This document shows positions 1 to 10,941 of a stretch of 64,000 nt of DNA, one piece after another (position 1 is the stretch's first letter; every line of letters starts with the position of its first letter). Origin of the DNA: Rikenellaceae bacterium (lineage in GTDB: Bacteria > Bacteroidota > Bacteroidia > Bacteroidales > Rikenellaceae); contig SUZQ01000002.1 of assembly GCA_015059875.1 (NCBI GenBank), positions 1 to 64,000 of the forward strand, read 5' to 3'. The notes under the pieces were generated by a model that ran no database searches, had not been told where the DNA came from, and was given only the letters and a program-made list of their open reading frames with translations. The position numbers were made by a program, and so were the translations under genes.

Positions 1-2
1 GG

Positions 3-1181
3 TTGCAGTATGGAGTATTTACCCCTGTATTCAAGACTCACTGTACCAAAGATCGCATCATTGAGCGTCGTATTTGGCAGTTCCCTAACCATATGTTCGA
101 TATGCGTGCGGCAATGCACTTGCGTTATGCCCTTGTGCCTTACATCTACGCAGCTGCGCGTGAAACATTCGATACGGGAGTTTCGATGACTCGTCCAATG
201 TACTACTCGCACCCTGAGTACGATTTGGCATACACATCGAAAGATCAATTTATGTTTGGCGGCGATTTGCTCGTAGCACCTATTGTAACCCCTACTGACA
301 AGGTTACAGGCTTGGCGACTCGCAAGGTTTGGTTGCCAAAGGGTGAAAAATGGTTTAATATGGTTAGCGGCAAGTTGTATGAGGGTAGCGATAGTGAGGT
401 AGAGATTCACTGTGCGCTCTCCGAGAATCCATACTTTGCAAAGGCGGGTTCGATTATTCCGATGTATCCGAAGTCGGTGCGTAACTTGCAGCAGACTCTC
501 AACTCATATCTCTTGACATTTGTTCCTGGTGGCGATGGCGAGACCACAATCTACGAGGACGATGGAAAGTCGAAGGACTACTCTACTGCTTATGCTACAA
601 TAAAGGTATCGAAGCGTACCGAAGGCAATAAGGTTATTATTACTATCGCTCCACGCAAGGGTGGATTCGAGGGCGCAGTTGCAAAGAATATTTACGAGTT
701 GCGTTTGCCTGCAAACTATCCTCCAAAGAGTGTCCGTGTTGATGGTCGCGAGTTGAAGTACAGCCGCTTTGCAGAGATTGGCGAGTGGGGCTATGATGGT
801 TACACTCTCGCTCCGTATATCTTGGTTGGCGAGGTTGATAATGCAAAGGGCTGTATCGTTGAGATCGAGTTTGCAGAGGGCGATTTGGCTGCGCAAGATA
901 GACTCTATGGCATTCAAGGTATAGTAAATCGTTGCGTTGCATTGACCGCAGAGTTCAAGGAGGCGTATGCAATCCATTACGATCCATATCCGCTTCTTCC
1001 TGACTTCTATATGAATGTATCTCAGGCTCCTAACTTTATAATGGAGGCTCCGCAGAATATTCATGAGAATATTGAGAACTACCACAAGTCGCTTGCAGAG
1101 TGTCTTTCCGAGGTGGGTAAGATGGATAAGTTCTCAAACGAGTTCCGCGAACGAGTTAAGGCTCAACTTACAAAACAATAA
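3..1181 (+). CDS. Glycoside hydrolase family 31 (alpha-glucosidase/alpha-xylosidase), C-terminal part, 5' truncated by window
   Basis: [39 protein letters not shown]...[13 protein letters not shown] is typical of the GH31 catalytic domain C-terminal half. Confidence 0.85.
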   Translation: MQYGVFTPVFKTHCTKDRIIERRIWQFPNHMFDMRAAMHLRYALVPYIYAAARETFDTGVSMTRPMYYSHPEYDLAYTSKDQFMFGGDLLVAPIVTPTDKVTGLATRKVWLPKGEKWFNMVSGKLYEGSDSEVEIHCALSENPYFAKAGSIIPMYPKSVRNLQQTLNSYLLTFVPGGDGETTIYEDDGKSKDYSTAYATIKVSKRTEGNKVIITIAPRKGGFEGAVAKNIYELRLPANYPPKSVRVDGRELKYSRFAEIGEWGYDGYTLAPYILVGEVDNAKGCIVEIEFAEGDLAAQDRLYGIQGIVNRCVALTAEFKEAYAIHYDPYPLLPDFYMNVSQAPNFIMEAPQNIHENIENYHKSLAECLSEVGKMDKFSNEFRERVKAQLTKQ

Positions 1182-1213
1182 AAAGAATCATAAACAAACT
1201 AATACTTAATACT

Positions 1214-2173
1214 ATGGAAATTGCAATTATCGTAGTCGTTGCGCTATTGTCACTTGTTGCGCTGTGGCTTGTATTCTACTTTATCCCTATGGGATTGTGG
1301 TTCTCGGCTTTGGTGTCGGGAGTGCATATCTCGCTTTTGCAGCTTGTACTGATGCGTTGGCGTAAGGTTCCACCTTCAACAATTGTCTCTTCAATGATTG
1401 AGGGTACGAAAGCTGGCTTGAAGCTCGATCCTAACGAGTTGGAGGCGCACTACCTTGCGGGAGGTAATGTGCAGAATGTGGTACATGCACTCGTTTCGGC
1501 GCAGAAGGCGAATATTATGCTCGACTTCAAGATGGCGACCGCTATTGATTTGGCTGGTCGTGATGTGTTCGAGGCTGTGCAGATGTCGGTAAATCCGAAG
1601 GTTATCAACACCCCTCCTGTTGCCGCTGTTGCTAAGGATGGTATTCAGCTTATTGCGAAGGCTCGTGTAACCGTTCGTGCTAACATCAAGCAGTTGGTCG
1701 GAGGAGCTGGCGAGGAGACCGTTTTGGCGCGTGTAGGTGAGGGTATCGTATCGTCGATTGGCTCGGCTGTAACACATAAGGTTGTGCTTGAAAATCCAGA
1801 CTTTATTTCGCGTGTAGTGTTGGAGAAGGGTTTGGATGCGGGTACAGCATTTGAGATTCTCTCGATTGATATTGCCGATATTGATGTTGGTAAGAACATC
1901 GGAGCGCAGTTGCAGATGGATCAGGCAGATGCCGACAAGAATATTGCGCAGGCAAAGGCTGAGGAGCGTCGTGCTATGGCGGTGGCTCTCGAGCAGGAGA
2001 TGTGCGCAAAGGCACAAGAGGCTCGCGCTCGCGTTATTGAAGCGGAGGCGGAAGTACCTCTTGCAATGGCAGAGGCGTTCCGTTCGGGCAATCTCGGAAT
2101 TATGGACTATTACAAGATGAAGAATGTGATGGCGGACACTGAGATGCGTGAATCAATCGCCAAGCAGAAGTAG
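1214..2173 (+). CDS. floA: Flotillin-like protein FloA (UPF0365 family)
   Basis: N-terminal [74 protein letters not shown]. Confidence 0.9.
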   Translation: MEIAIIVVVALLSLVALWLVFYFIPMGLWFSALVSGVHISLLQLVLMRWRKVPPSTIVSSMIEGTKAGLKLDPNELEAHYLAGGNVQNVVHALVSAQKANIMLDFKMATAIDLAGRDVFEAVQMSVNPKVINTPPVAAVAKDGIQLIAKARVTVRANIKQLVGGAGEETVLARVGEGIVSSIGSAVTHKVVLENPDFISRVVLEKGLDAGTAFEILSIDIADIDVGKNIGAQLQMDQADADKNIAQAKAEERRAMAVALEQEMCAKAQEARARVIEAEAEVPLAMAEAFRSGNLGIMDYYKMKNVMADTEMRESIAKQK

Positions 2174-2195
2174 AATTTTAGGGGGAAGAGAGAAG

Positions 2196-2801
2196 ATGCT
2201 TAAAAATATAGTTTTTGACCTTGGAGGAGTTGTTGTGGCTCACAACGAGGAGAGCTTTGCTGAGAAACTCGGAGAGTTCTTTAGCTTTGTGTTTGGACCC
2301 GATATGCGATGTGTTCCATCGTTTTGGATGGACTACGATCTCGGAGTCAGAACAATAGACGAAACAGCCGCATCGGTGGCAGAATACCGCAAATGCAGCG
2401 TAGAGGAGGCAAAGCAGAATATGCTTTACGCCATTTCGTTGCAGGAGGAGGTTGAGCCTACCGTGCAACTGATAAAGGAGCTGAAGGAGCAGGGCTATAA
2501 ACTATATGTACTCTCAAATATGTCGAAGGAGTATATCGAATTTTTGCGTAAGTTGCCCGTGTTCGACTACTTCGACGATCAGGTTGTGTCGTGTGAGATA
2601 AATCTCGGAAAGCCCGATAAAAAGGTGTACGAGTATCTGCTCTCTCATTGCAATTTGGATGCGGCAGAGACTATATTTATTGATGATCGTTACGATAATG
2701 TTGAGGCTGCTGCCGAGTTGGGTATTACCCCGTTCCATTTCGATCGTCGCAATCCTAAAGAGGCATGCGAGGCGTTGCGCAAGGTTATATATAAGAAATA
2801 G
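2196..2801 (+). CDS. HAD-superfamily hydrolase (IA subfamily); start placed at ATG 2196 inside the longer ORF
   Basis: MLKNIVFDLGGVVV, LYVLSNMS, GKPDKKVYEYLL, FIDDRYDNVEAA. Confidence 0.85.
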   Translation: MLKNIVFDLGGVVVAHNEESFAEKLGEFFSFVFGPDMRCVPSFWMDYDLGVRTIDETAASVAEYRKCSVEEAKQNMLYAISLQEEVEPTVQLIKELKEQGYKLYVLSNMSKEYIEFLRKLPVFDYFDDQVVSCEINLGKPDKKVYEYLLSHCNLDAAETIFIDDRYDNVEAAAELGITPFHFDRRNPKEACEALRKVIYKK

Positions 2802-2816
2802 ATAGATAAGAAATAT

Positions 2817-5405
2817 ATGAAGAGAGGAGTTCTTTTGCTTGCTGTTGTGGTGTTGCCGTTTATGTTGTTGGCACAGAATTTCCGCAAAGAGGTGATATTG
2901 ACTGATGGTTGGCGTTTCTCGCATGAGAGCGACGCAATGAAAGCACAAGGTGATGCAATTGCAGCAGAGAGGTATAATGACTTGTCGTGGGAGGTTGTCC
3001 GTGTTCCTCACGATTGGGCAATCAAGGGCCCATTTGACGAGTCTATTGATAAGCAGTATAAGCCCGTTATCGAGGATGGTGCAACTGTTCCAACTTGGCG
3101 TACGGGCCGTACGGGAGCATTGCCTTTTATCGGCGCAGGTTGGTATCGTACAAAGTTTACCGTTCCGCAGGCGTGTGAGCGTGCTATTATCAACTTTGAC
3201 GGAGCAATGGCAGAGCCAGTGGTCTATGTTAATGGCCGCAAGGCGGGCGAGTGGAAACTCGGGTATGCTTCGTTTAATGTGGATGTAACGCCATACATCT
3301 ATCGCGATGGTCGTGAAAATACTCTTGCAGTTCGTTTGGAGATGCGCCCATTCTGTAGCCGCTGGTATCCTGGAGCAGGACTTTTCCGTCATGTAACACT
3401 TATCACTACACCGACTACTGCTATCGATTGTTGGGGCTTGAATATGAATACAATCTCTGTGAGTGATACGGGAGATGTAGCCGCCTCTTTTGAAGCAAAA
3501 GTAACAGGTTATGCAGGTAAGAAACTTATCGTTTGTTGGAAGGTTGCAGGTAAGGATTTTGAGCAGAGCGTTGATGGACAAGGTGTTGCTGTTGCCACAC
3601 AAAGCTTTTCGGATGTAACTCCGTGGTCGCCTGAAGAGCCAAAGCTCTACGATATGCAGGTTGATTTGCACTCGGTAGCGCCCGACGGCTCGCGTCGTAT
3701 AATTGATTCTAAAATCGTAAAGATTGGATTCCGTACCGTAAAGATTACTCCAGAGAGAGGCTTTGAGTTGAATGGTAAAGTACGCAAAATAAAGGGCGTT
3801 TGTCTGCATCACGATTTAGGAATGTTGGGTGCTGCGGCTAATAAGGCAGCTATGCGTCGTCAGCTTGAGTTGTTGAAGTCGATGGGCTGCGACGGTATTC
3901 GTACTTCGCATAATATCCCTTCGCAGTGGCAGATGGATTTGTGCGATGAACTCGGATTCTTGGTTATGGCGGAGAGTTTTGATGAGTGGCGTATACCAAA
4001 GGTTGAGAATGGATACAATCGCTTCTTCGATGCGTGGTACAAGCGCGATTTGAAGAACTTGGTTGATGCCAATAAACTACACCCTTCGATTGTGATGTGG
4101 AGTGTTGGAAACGAGGTGCGTGAGTTGTGGAAGCCTGGTAATGAGAAATCCGCTGGAGCTACCATTGCACGAATGTTGGTTGGCGAGTTGCATCGCTTAG
4201 ATCCATCACGCCCCGTAACAGCTGGAATAAACAGATCGCTCCTTGCTATAGAGTTGGGTGCAGCGCAAGTCTTTGATATTATGGGTGTAAACTACCACCT
4301 CTATCAATACGATGAGATATACGCGAAATCGGGACATGGTAATATTCTTGGCTCCGAAACGGCATCTACGGTGTCGTCGCGAGGTGTATATCACTTCCCT
4401 GTTATCGCGTTGGTGGCGCAGTCTGATACCGATAAAAAGACGCGAGGTGCAGTTGAGAAGAATATCCTGCATCGTGACTATCAAAATTCGAGCTACGATA
4501 CCGAGGTTGTGCCTTGGGGAAATCTCCCTGATTACGATTGGGCGCAGCAGGAGGACAAACCGTGGGTTATCGGCGAGTTTGTGTGGACAGGCTTCGACTA
4601 TTTGGGAGAGCCTTCACCATATAATAATGTATGGCCATCGCGCAGTAGCTATTTTGGTATAATCGACTTGGCTGGTCTGCCAAAGGATAGATATTATCTC
4701 TATCGTTCGCATTGGAACACTGCACAGCCTACAATACATCTTCTCCCGCATTGGAATTGGGAGGGACGCGAAGGTATGGTAACACCCGTATATTGTTACA
4801 CAAACTACCCTACTGCCGAACTCTTTATCAATGGTAAGAGTCAGGGTAAGCGTACAAAGACCAAGAACGGAGATATTCTTGATCGTTTCCGCCTGCGTTG
4901 GAACGATGTGGTTTACGAGCCAGGAGAGGTTAAGGTTGTCGTTTTTGATGAGAATGGCTTGAAGGTTGGCGAAAAGAGCGTTAAGACGGCTGGCAGACCT
5001 CACCATATTGAGTTGTGCGCTGATCGTGGTACGGGTAAGGAGGTGCGCAAGTATAGCGAGATGAGAGCCGATAAGTGCAATCCTTCGCAGTTCTCGTTGG
5101 GTGGATATCTGAAGGCAGATGGCGACGATATGGCATTTGTGACTGTCCGTGTAGTTGATAAGGATGGAAACCTCTGCCCTACCGCTTCGCATCAACTTAC
5201 AATGAAGGTTACGGGTAATGGAGCGTTCAAAGGTGTTTGCAATGGCGATCCGACATCGCTTGAGGTCTTTGTTAAACCTACGATGAAACTCTTTAATGGC
5301 GAGTTGGTTGTGGGTGTTCAGACCACAAAGCAGGCGGGCGAAATGGTGCTTAAAGTCTCTGGCAAGGGTGTCGGAGCTGCAACAATTACTCTGAAATCAA
5401 AATAG
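2817..5405 (+). CDS. Glycoside hydrolase family 2 (beta-galactosidase-like), secreted
   Basis: Signal peptide; WRFSHESD, VPHDWAI, GVCLHHDLGMLGAA, MAESFDEWR, SVGNEVRE, GEFVWTGFDYLGEPSPY. Confidence 0.9.
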   Translation: MKRGVLLLAVVVLPFMLLAQNFRKEVILTDGWRFSHESDAMKAQGDAIAAERYNDLSWEVVRVPHDWAIKGPFDESIDKQYKPVIEDGATVPTWRTGRTGALPFIGAGWYRTKFTVPQACERAIINFDGAMAEPVVYVNGRKAGEWKLGYASFNVDVTPYIYRDGRENTLAVRLEMRPFCSRWYPGAGLFRHVTLITTPTTAIDCWGLNMNTISVSDTGDVAASFEAKVTGYAGKKLIVCWKVAGKDFEQSVDGQGVAVATQSFSDVTPWSPEEPKLYDMQVDLHSVAPDGSRRIIDSKIVKIGFRTVKITPERGFELNGKVRKIKGVCLHHDLGMLGAAANKAAMRRQLELLKSMGCDGIRTSHNIPSQWQMDLCDELGFLVMAESFDEWRIPKVENGYNRFFDAWYKRDLKNLVDANKLHPSIVMWSVGNEVRELWKPGNEKSAGATIARMLVGELHRLDPSRPVTAGINRSLLAIELGAAQVFDIMGVNYHLYQYDEIYAKSGHGNILGSETASTVSSRGVYHFPVIALVAQSDTDKKTRGAVEKNILHRDYQNSSYDTEVVPWGNLPDYDWAQQEDKPWVIGEFVWTGFDYLGEPSPYNNVWPSRSSYFGIIDLAGLPKDRYYLYRSHWNTAQPTIHLLPHWNWEGREGMVTPVYCYTNYPTAELFINGKSQGKRTKTKNGDILDRFRLRWNDVVYEPGEVKVVVFDENGLKVGEKSVKTAGRPHHIELCADRGTGKEVRKYSEMRADKCNPSQFSLGGYLKADGDDMAFVTVRVVDKDGNLCPTASHQLTMKVTGNGAFKGVCNGDPTSLEVFVKPTMKLFNGELVVGVQTTKQAGEMVLKVSGKGVGAATITLKSK

Positions 5406-5429
5406 AAATAAGAAACGAAATATATAGAA

Positions 5430-6713
5430 ATGGAAGAGAACCTCGAGTTGGAGATGTTGCATCCTCACTATGATGTAGTTGTTATTGGTGGCGGTGCAGC
5501 AGGATTAATGGCGGCAGGAACGGCTGCGCGAGTGGGTAATAAGGTGTTGCTTCTCGAAAAGATGGAGAAGCCTGCGCGAAAGGTGCGTATTACGGGAAAG
5601 GGCCGTTGCAACCTTACGAATGCACGCCCTGCGGAGGAGTTTGCCGAGAATGTGCGAGCAAATGCCGAGTGGCTGCGTGTGGCTATGTCTGAGTTTACAA
5701 ATCGCGCAACGATGCGATTTTTCGAGCGTATGGGCGTGAAGCTCGTTACCGAGCGTGGCGAGCGTGTCTTTCCTGCAAGTGGAAAAGCTGCCGATATTGC
5801 TAATGCATTGGAGTTCTTCTGCCGCGATTATGAGGTGGATATTCAGTGCAATAGCCGAGTTACGGAGATTCTTGTTGCGGGAGGCAAGGTATATGGCATT
5901 AAGTATATGAATAAGCGCGGCTATGAGCGCAAAATAGAGGTCGAGAATGTGATTATTGCAACGGGTGGTGTCTCCTATCCTGCAACAGGCTCTACGGGAG
6001 ATGGCTATAGCTTTGCAGATCGTGTAGGTCATACAATTGAGTCGGTGCGACCTTCGCTTACTCCGCTTGTGTCGAATCATCCGCAGATTGAGTATATCAA
6101 GAATGTTTGGCTCAAAAATATCAACGCACGATTGTTTGTTGCGGGAGAGATGGTGCGCGAGGAGTTTGGCGAGATGTCATTCTCGGATAGAGGTATGGAG
6201 GGAGCTGTGATTCTCCGTTTGAGCCGCGATGCTGTGGATGCCCTGCTTGAGGAGAAGAGTGTAAAAATAGAACTCGACTTGAAACCAGCCTTGACCGAGG
6301 AGATCTTGCGCGAGCGAATCAAACGCGAGGTGGCAGAGATGCGCCCAGAGGATTTCTTTGCCGAGTTGGTGCGCCGATTGGTGCCAAAGCCACTTGTAGT
6401 GCCTATTTGCAAGGAGCTTGATGTCCATTCGCGCCTCTATATCTCGAAGGTGTCAGATAAGGAGTTTGAGCGACTTATCAAGGTGCTGAAGGGTTGGTCA
6501 TTCCCTATTTCAGACTATGCTCCATTCGAGTATGCTGTTGTTACTGCGGGCGGTGTAAGTTGCTCGGAGGTAAACGAATATACAATGGAGTCGTTGAAGA
6601 TTAAGGGTATGTACTTTGCTGGAGAGGTACTCGATGTTGATGCCAATACTGGAGGCTATAACCTGCAAATCGCCTTCTCAACGGGACATTTGGCGGGATT
6701 GCTAAAGAAATAG
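5430..6713 (+). CDS. NAD(P)/FAD-dependent oxidoreductase, HI0933/BaiN-like
   Basis: DVVVIGGGAAGLMAAGTAAR, GKGRCNLTN, ATGGVSYPATGSTGDGY, GEVLDVDANTGGYNLQ. Confidence 0.88.
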   Translation: MEENLELEMLHPHYDVVVIGGGAAGLMAAGTAARVGNKVLLLEKMEKPARKVRITGKGRCNLTNARPAEEFAENVRANAEWLRVAMSEFTNRATMRFFERMGVKLVTERGERVFPASGKAADIANALEFFCRDYEVDIQCNSRVTEILVAGGKVYGIKYMNKRGYERKIEVENVIIATGGVSYPATGSTGDGYSFADRVGHTIESVRPSLTPLVSNHPQIEYIKNVWLKNINARLFVAGEMVREEFGEMSFSDRGMEGAVILRLSRDAVDALLEEKSVKIELDLKPALTEEILRERIKREVAEMRPEDFFAELVRRLVPKPLVVPICKELDVHSRLYISKVSDKEFERLIKVLKGWSFPISDYAPFEYAVVTAGGVSCSEVNEYTMESLKIKGMYFAGEVLDVDANTGGYNLQIAFSTGHLAGLLKK

Positions 6714-6721
6714 TAGAGTTT

Positions 6722-7225
6722 ATGAAGATTAGAGGTCGAAATATAGGACGACGCTTGCAGTTGCTTGGCAATAACATAGCGCGCGCAAAGCACTATCATG
6801 GTTATGGTGTTCACTCTCCGTTTGTCTACTCGCTTATTCGTAAGGTCTTTATGAGTAAGACTCTGTTTGAAGATTCGGGAACGGCTCTATACGATTCGTT
6901 GCGTGCAAATGGTGTAGCGGAGCGACGAGCGCGACAACTGCACAACTTGTTGCCATTTACGGAGGGGCAGAGCTACTCTATCAATGATGTTGAGGGAGAT
7001 ATTTCGATACTTCTATCGGACTACCCTATCGAGCAGTTTCGTGAAGCTTACGAGGCTGCAAAGGAGCAGAGCCTGACACTTGTTGTGATGCAGCCCTATC
7101 TGAATCGCGAACGACAGAATGCGGTTAAGACTTTGATGACAGAGCATCTCTCGACTGTTGTTGATAATCGAGCCTATATTATCTTCTTTAACAACCATTT
7201 ACCAAAACAATACTACCGTTTATGA
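6722..7225 (+). CDS. Short protein resembling a truncated Bacteroidetes SAM-methyltransferase-like family
   Basis: N-terminal AKHYHGYGVHSPFVYSLIRKV and C-terminal VVDNRAYIIFFNNHLPKQYYRL resemble the two ends of that family; central SAM-binding part not seen. Confidence 0.5.
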   Translation: MKIRGRNIGRRLQLLGNNIARAKHYHGYGVHSPFVYSLIRKVFMSKTLFEDSGTALYDSLRANGVAERRARQLHNLLPFTEGQSYSINDVEGDISILLSDYPIEQFREAYEAAKEQSLTLVVMQPYLNRERQNAVKTLMTEHLSTVVDNRAYIIFFNNHLPKQYYRL

Positions 7226-7773
7226 AACTATATACGAAAGGCGGAGATAGAGGACGAACATCGCTAATTGGAGGCGAGCGTGTGTGCAAAACAGATGTGC
7301 GTGTTGAGGCGTACGGAACGGCAGATGAGTTGCAGGCAAATATCGCATATCTTGCGGATAGAATGTTGCGCGAGGAGTCGTTAGCGATATATGTTGAGGA
7401 TTGTCGTCGTGTATGTTCGCGATTGATGACAGTATGCTCACTGTTGGCGGCGGGCTGTAGTTGCGAGTACGAATTGCCAAAGATTTCGGAGGGCGATATC
7501 ACTTGGTTGGAGGGGCGCATCGATGCCTTACAGTCGGAGTTGAAACCCGTTGACTGTTTCACTATTCCGGGAGGTTGTGAACTATCGTCTTTGTGCCATA
7601 TATGCCGTACGGTGTGCCGTCGTGCCGAGCGTCGCGCTATCGAAGCTGCTGAGAATTACGAGGTTGAGAAGTTGCTTTTGGTATTCCTGAATCGCCTCTC
7701 CGATTATCTCTATGCGTTATGTCGTACTATTACGGAGCGACTTGATGCAGAGGAGGTTCTGTGGCGACCGTAG
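7222..7773 (+). CDS. Cob(I)yrinic acid a,c-diamide adenosyltransferase (PduO/MMAB type)
   Basis: MKLYTKGGDRGRTSLIGGERVCKTDVRVEAYGTADELQA; CRRAERRAI...FLNRLSDYLYALCR. Confidence 0.92.
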   Translation: MKLYTKGGDRGRTSLIGGERVCKTDVRVEAYGTADELQANIAYLADRMLREESLAIYVEDCRRVCSRLMTVCSLLAAGCSCEYELPKISEGDITWLEGRIDALQSELKPVDCFTIPGGCELSSLCHICRTVCRRAERRAIEAAENYEVEKLLLVFLNRLSDYLYALCRTITERLDAEEVLWRP

Positions 7774-7847
7774 TAGACTCTATATAAAAGATTGTCAATT
7801 ATTTGAATTTTTATAGCATACTGCTTGTATATTAGATTTTTTTTATA

Positions 7848-7857
7848 CTTTTGCACC
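7848..7857 (+). promoter_or_regulatory. Bacteroidetes-type -7 box (TAnnTTTG-like) upstream of DUF2795 gene
   Basis: tatacttttgca about 40 nt before ATG 7897. Confidence 0.5.
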
Positions 7858-7896
7858 CGCAAGAGAGCAAAACACTAACAATTAAAAGATATAACT

Positions 7897-8118
7897 ATGT
7901 ATTGGACACTTGAACTTGCATCTAAATTGGAGGATGCTCCATGGCCAGCAACAAAGGAGGAGTTGATTGATTATGCAACACGCTCTGGTGCGCCACTCGA
8001 AGTAATTGAGAATCTTCAGGAGATTGAGGATGATGGCGAGGCGTACGAGAGTATGGAGGAGATATGGCCTGACTACCCTTCGAAGGAGGATTTCTTCTTT
8101 AACGAGGAGGAGTATTAG
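7897..8118 (+). CDS. DUF2795-like small protein
   Basis: MYWTLELASKLEDAPWPATKEELIDYATRSGAPLEVIENLQEIEDDGEAYESMEEIWPDYP. Confidence 0.8.
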   Translation: MYWTLELASKLEDAPWPATKEELIDYATRSGAPLEVIENLQEIEDDGEAYESMEEIWPDYPSKEDFFFNEEEY

Positions 8119-8245
8119 TTTAATTGGCAATTACAAATTGTCAGTTGGCAGTGAAAGCGATTTTTTTAATCGCTTTTACTATTTTAATGATATTGTATAA
8201 TATTGTATAATAGGAGATTTACGGAATTTTAATTTTAATTTGCAA

Positions 8246-9424
8246 ATGGCTTACGCCCCATCACTTAAACCCAATACGCGCATTGATGTAGCCGATATTT
8301 TGCGAGGTATCGCTATTGGTGGCATTGTGCTGATACACTTTATCGAACAACTCAATTTTTATCAATTCCCCGAGGCGTCGAGTGAGTTTATGGCTCGATT
8401 TAACCAAAGCGTATGGGATACAACATTCTTCCTTCTTGCGGGCAAGATGTACGCTATCTTCTCGATGTTATTCGGTTTGAGCTTCTTTATTCAACATGAC
8501 AATCAGGCGCAACAGGGCCGGGATTTCCGCTTGCGTTTCTTGTGGCGTATGGTGTTGCTGTTCCTTTTCGGATTGTTCGACCTTCTGTTCTATAATGGCG
8601 ATATTCTCACCGTATATGCAGTATGTGGCGTCTTGGTAGTGCCATTTATCCGTGCGAGCAATAAGGGGCTGGTTGCAGCAACAATATTTTTTGCATTGCA
8701 GCCGATAGAGCTTACCTATATTATATTAGGACTTATAGACCCTGCGATACAGCCACTGAGCCTTGGTTCGGGTGCGCTGTTCAAGGCTATTATTCCGGCG
8801 CAGGCTGAGGGATCGTGGCTCGATGTGGCTATTGCGGGCATCCGTTATGGCTTCCTCGTGAATTTCACTTGGTCGATAGAGTTTGGCCGTATTATGCAGA
8901 CGATGTTCCTCTTCCTTTTGGGAATTTATATTGGTCGTCGCCGTTTGTTTTATAACGAGGGCAACAATTTGCAAATTTGGAAGCGAGTGCTTGTAATCTC
9001 GTTCTGTGCATCGGCAATCCTTGTACCTCTCTTCGAGGTGGTGCCCGATATGGTTGAGGTGCCATGTATCAAACAGAGTGTGAAGGTAATGCTCAAAATG
9101 TGGCGAAATCTTGCGCAGATGCTCTTCTATGTGTCTGGAGTTGTGTTGCTATACTATTGCACTTCGGCAAGCAAATTCCTTATTAAAATTGCCCCTTATG
9201 GCAAGATGAGCCTTACCAACTACCTCTCGCAGTCGATAATTGGTGGCTTCGTATTCTATAATTGGGGTCTTGGAATGTTTCGATATTCGGGCCATGCATC
9301 GAGCCTTCTTCTCGGTGCGCTCTGCGTGGCATTGCAGTATCTATTCTGCCGTTGGTGGCTCAAAAGCCACTCGCATGGACCGTTTGAGTCGTTGTGGCGC
9401 AAATTGACATGGATTAAGAAGTAA
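8246..9424 (+). CDS. DUF418-type integral membrane protein
   Basis: RIDVADILRGIAIGGIVLIHFIEQLNF...; multiple TM; C-terminal SLTNYLSQSIIGGFVFYNWGLGMF, KSHSHGPFESLWRKLTW. Confidence 0.85.
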   Translation: MAYAPSLKPNTRIDVADILRGIAIGGIVLIHFIEQLNFYQFPEASSEFMARFNQSVWDTTFFLLAGKMYAIFSMLFGLSFFIQHDNQAQQGRDFRLRFLWRMVLLFLFGLFDLLFYNGDILTVYAVCGVLVVPFIRASNKGLVAATIFFALQPIELTYIILGLIDPAIQPLSLGSGALFKAIIPAQAEGSWLDVAIAGIRYGFLVNFTWSIEFGRIMQTMFLFLLGIYIGRRRLFYNEGNNLQIWKRVLVISFCASAILVPLFEVVPDMVEVPCIKQSVKVMLKMWRNLAQMLFYVSGVVLLYYCTSASKFLIKIAPYGKMSLTNYLSQSIIGGFVFYNWGLGMFRYSGHASSLLLGALCVALQYLFCRWWLKSHSHGPFESLWRKLTWIKK

Positions 9425-9453
9425 AAAGAGCCGAGCAATGCTCGGCTCTTTTT
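9423..9453. terminator. Bidirectional intrinsic terminator between convergent genes
   Basis: AAAAAGAGCCGAGC-aat-GCTCGGCTCTTTTT. Confidence 0.85.
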
Positions 9454-9471
9454 ACTTATATTTCAGTTTGC

Positions 9472-10935
9472 CTACTCCTTCTTTACAGGATCACAAGTAA
9501 GTCCTACGCCGAGTTTTTTGAATATCTTTTGATCGACTTCGCTCAACATTACGGTTGAATGCACCTGACAACCATTCAACTTCGGAAGTTGGTCGAGAGC
9601 CTTGCGACAATTATCATCCGTGATGCTCAACATTGACAATGCTACCAAGACCTCGTCGGTATGCAGACGCGGATTGTTGCCGTGCAGAAGTCCGACCTTG
9701 GTCTTTTGTATTGGAGAAATCATCGTTTCAGGTATCAGTTTTACATCGTGCGGAATATTCGCTAAATACTTGGCTGCGTTGAGTATAAGGGCTGCGCTTG
9801 GGCCTAAAAGCGGGCTGGTACGAGCTGTGATAATTGTGCCATCTTGCAACTCGATAGCCGAGCAAGGCACGCCCTCTTGCTGTTTGCGCTCGTTAGCGGC
9901 TACGGTTGTCTTGCGATGTGCCGTAGTGAGCTTTGCCTGCTTCATAATAAGCGACAACTTGTTCACTTCACTCTCGTTATCGCCCTTTTGAGCAAGGTTG
10001 CAAAGTGCGTAGTAGTAGCGGCGAATAACCTCGTCGCGTGCCGCCTCGCAACACGCCTCATCATCGTCGAAACAGAAACCAATCATATTGACCCCCATAT
10101 CGGTAGGCGACTTGTAAGGGCTCTCGCCATATATCGCCTCAAAGAGGGTGTTAAGCACGGGGAAGATTTCAATATCACGGTTGTAGCTTGATGCAACTGT
10201 GCCGTAAGCCTCAAGGTGGAACGGATCAATCATATTGATATCGTTCAAATCGGCTGTTGCCGCCTCGTAGGCGATATTTACGGGGTGCTTGAGAGGCAGA
10301 TTCCACACGGGGAAGGTCTCAAACTTGGCGTATCCTGCTTTGATATTGCGCTTATTCTCGTGATAGAGCTGGCTCAAACATACAGCCATCTTACCGCTAC
10401 CAGGTCCTGGGGCTGTTACAAAGACGAGAGGACGCGAAGTCTCGACATAATCATTTTTGCCAAATCCCTCATCCGAGTCAATCAGGGCGACATTGTTGGG
10501 ATAACCCTCAATGGTGTAATGATAATAGACCTTGATACCAAGACGCTCAAGGCGTTTGCGGTAGGCATCGGCACTCGACTGTCCGTTGTAGTGCGTAATA
10601 ACCACGCCACTTACGCAGAGCCCTCTACTCTCAAATTCGCTTTTAAGACGCAATACATCCTCGTTGTAGGTGATGCCAAGATCTCCGCGCATCTTGTTCT
10701 TTTCGATATCTAATGCGCTGATTACAAGAATCATCTCCGCCTCATCCTTCAGCTGTAAGAGCATCTGCAACTTACTGTCGGGCTGAAATCCTGGTAAGAC
10801 GCGACTTGCGTGGTGATCATCAAATAATTTACCACCAAACTCCAAATAGAGTTTATCTCCAAACTGCTCGATACGCTTCTTAATCTGCTCCGATTGTATC
10901 CGCAGATACTTCTCGTTATCGAATCCCCTATTCAT
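9472..10935 (-). CDS. DUF1846 domain protein
   Basis: GFDNEKYLRIQSEQIKKRIEQFGDKLYLEFGGKLFDDHHASRVLPGFQPDSKLQML. Confidence 0.88.
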   Translation of the reverse strand: MNRGFDNEKYLRIQSEQIKKRIEQFGDKLYLEFGGKLFDDHHASRVLPGFQPDSKLQMLLQLKDEAEMILVISALDIEKNKMRGDLGITYNEDVLRLKSEFESRGLCVSGVVITHYNGQSSADAYRKRLERLGIKVYYHYTIEGYPNNVALIDSDEGFGKNDYVETSRPLVFVTAPGPGSGKMAVCLSQLYHENKRNIKAGYAKFETFPVWNLPLKHPVNIAYEAATADLNDINMIDPFHLEAYGTVASSYNRDIEIFPVLNTLFEAIYGESPYKSPTDMGVNMIGFCFDDDEACCEAARDEVIRRYYYALCNLAQKGDNESEVNKLSLIMKQAKLTTAHRKTTVAANERKQQEGVPCSAIELQDGTIITARTSPLLGPSAALILNAAKYLANIPHDVKLIPETMISPIQKTKVGLLHGNNPRLHTDEVLVALSMLSITDDNCRKALDQLPKLNGCQVHSTVMLSEVDQKIFKKLGVGLTCDPVKKE

Positions 10936-10941
10936 ACATCT

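Noticed and set aside
2514-3812. 432-aa minus-strand ORF
   Set aside because: Antisense shadow of the GH2 gene; Cys/His/Ile-rich with no recognisable domain.
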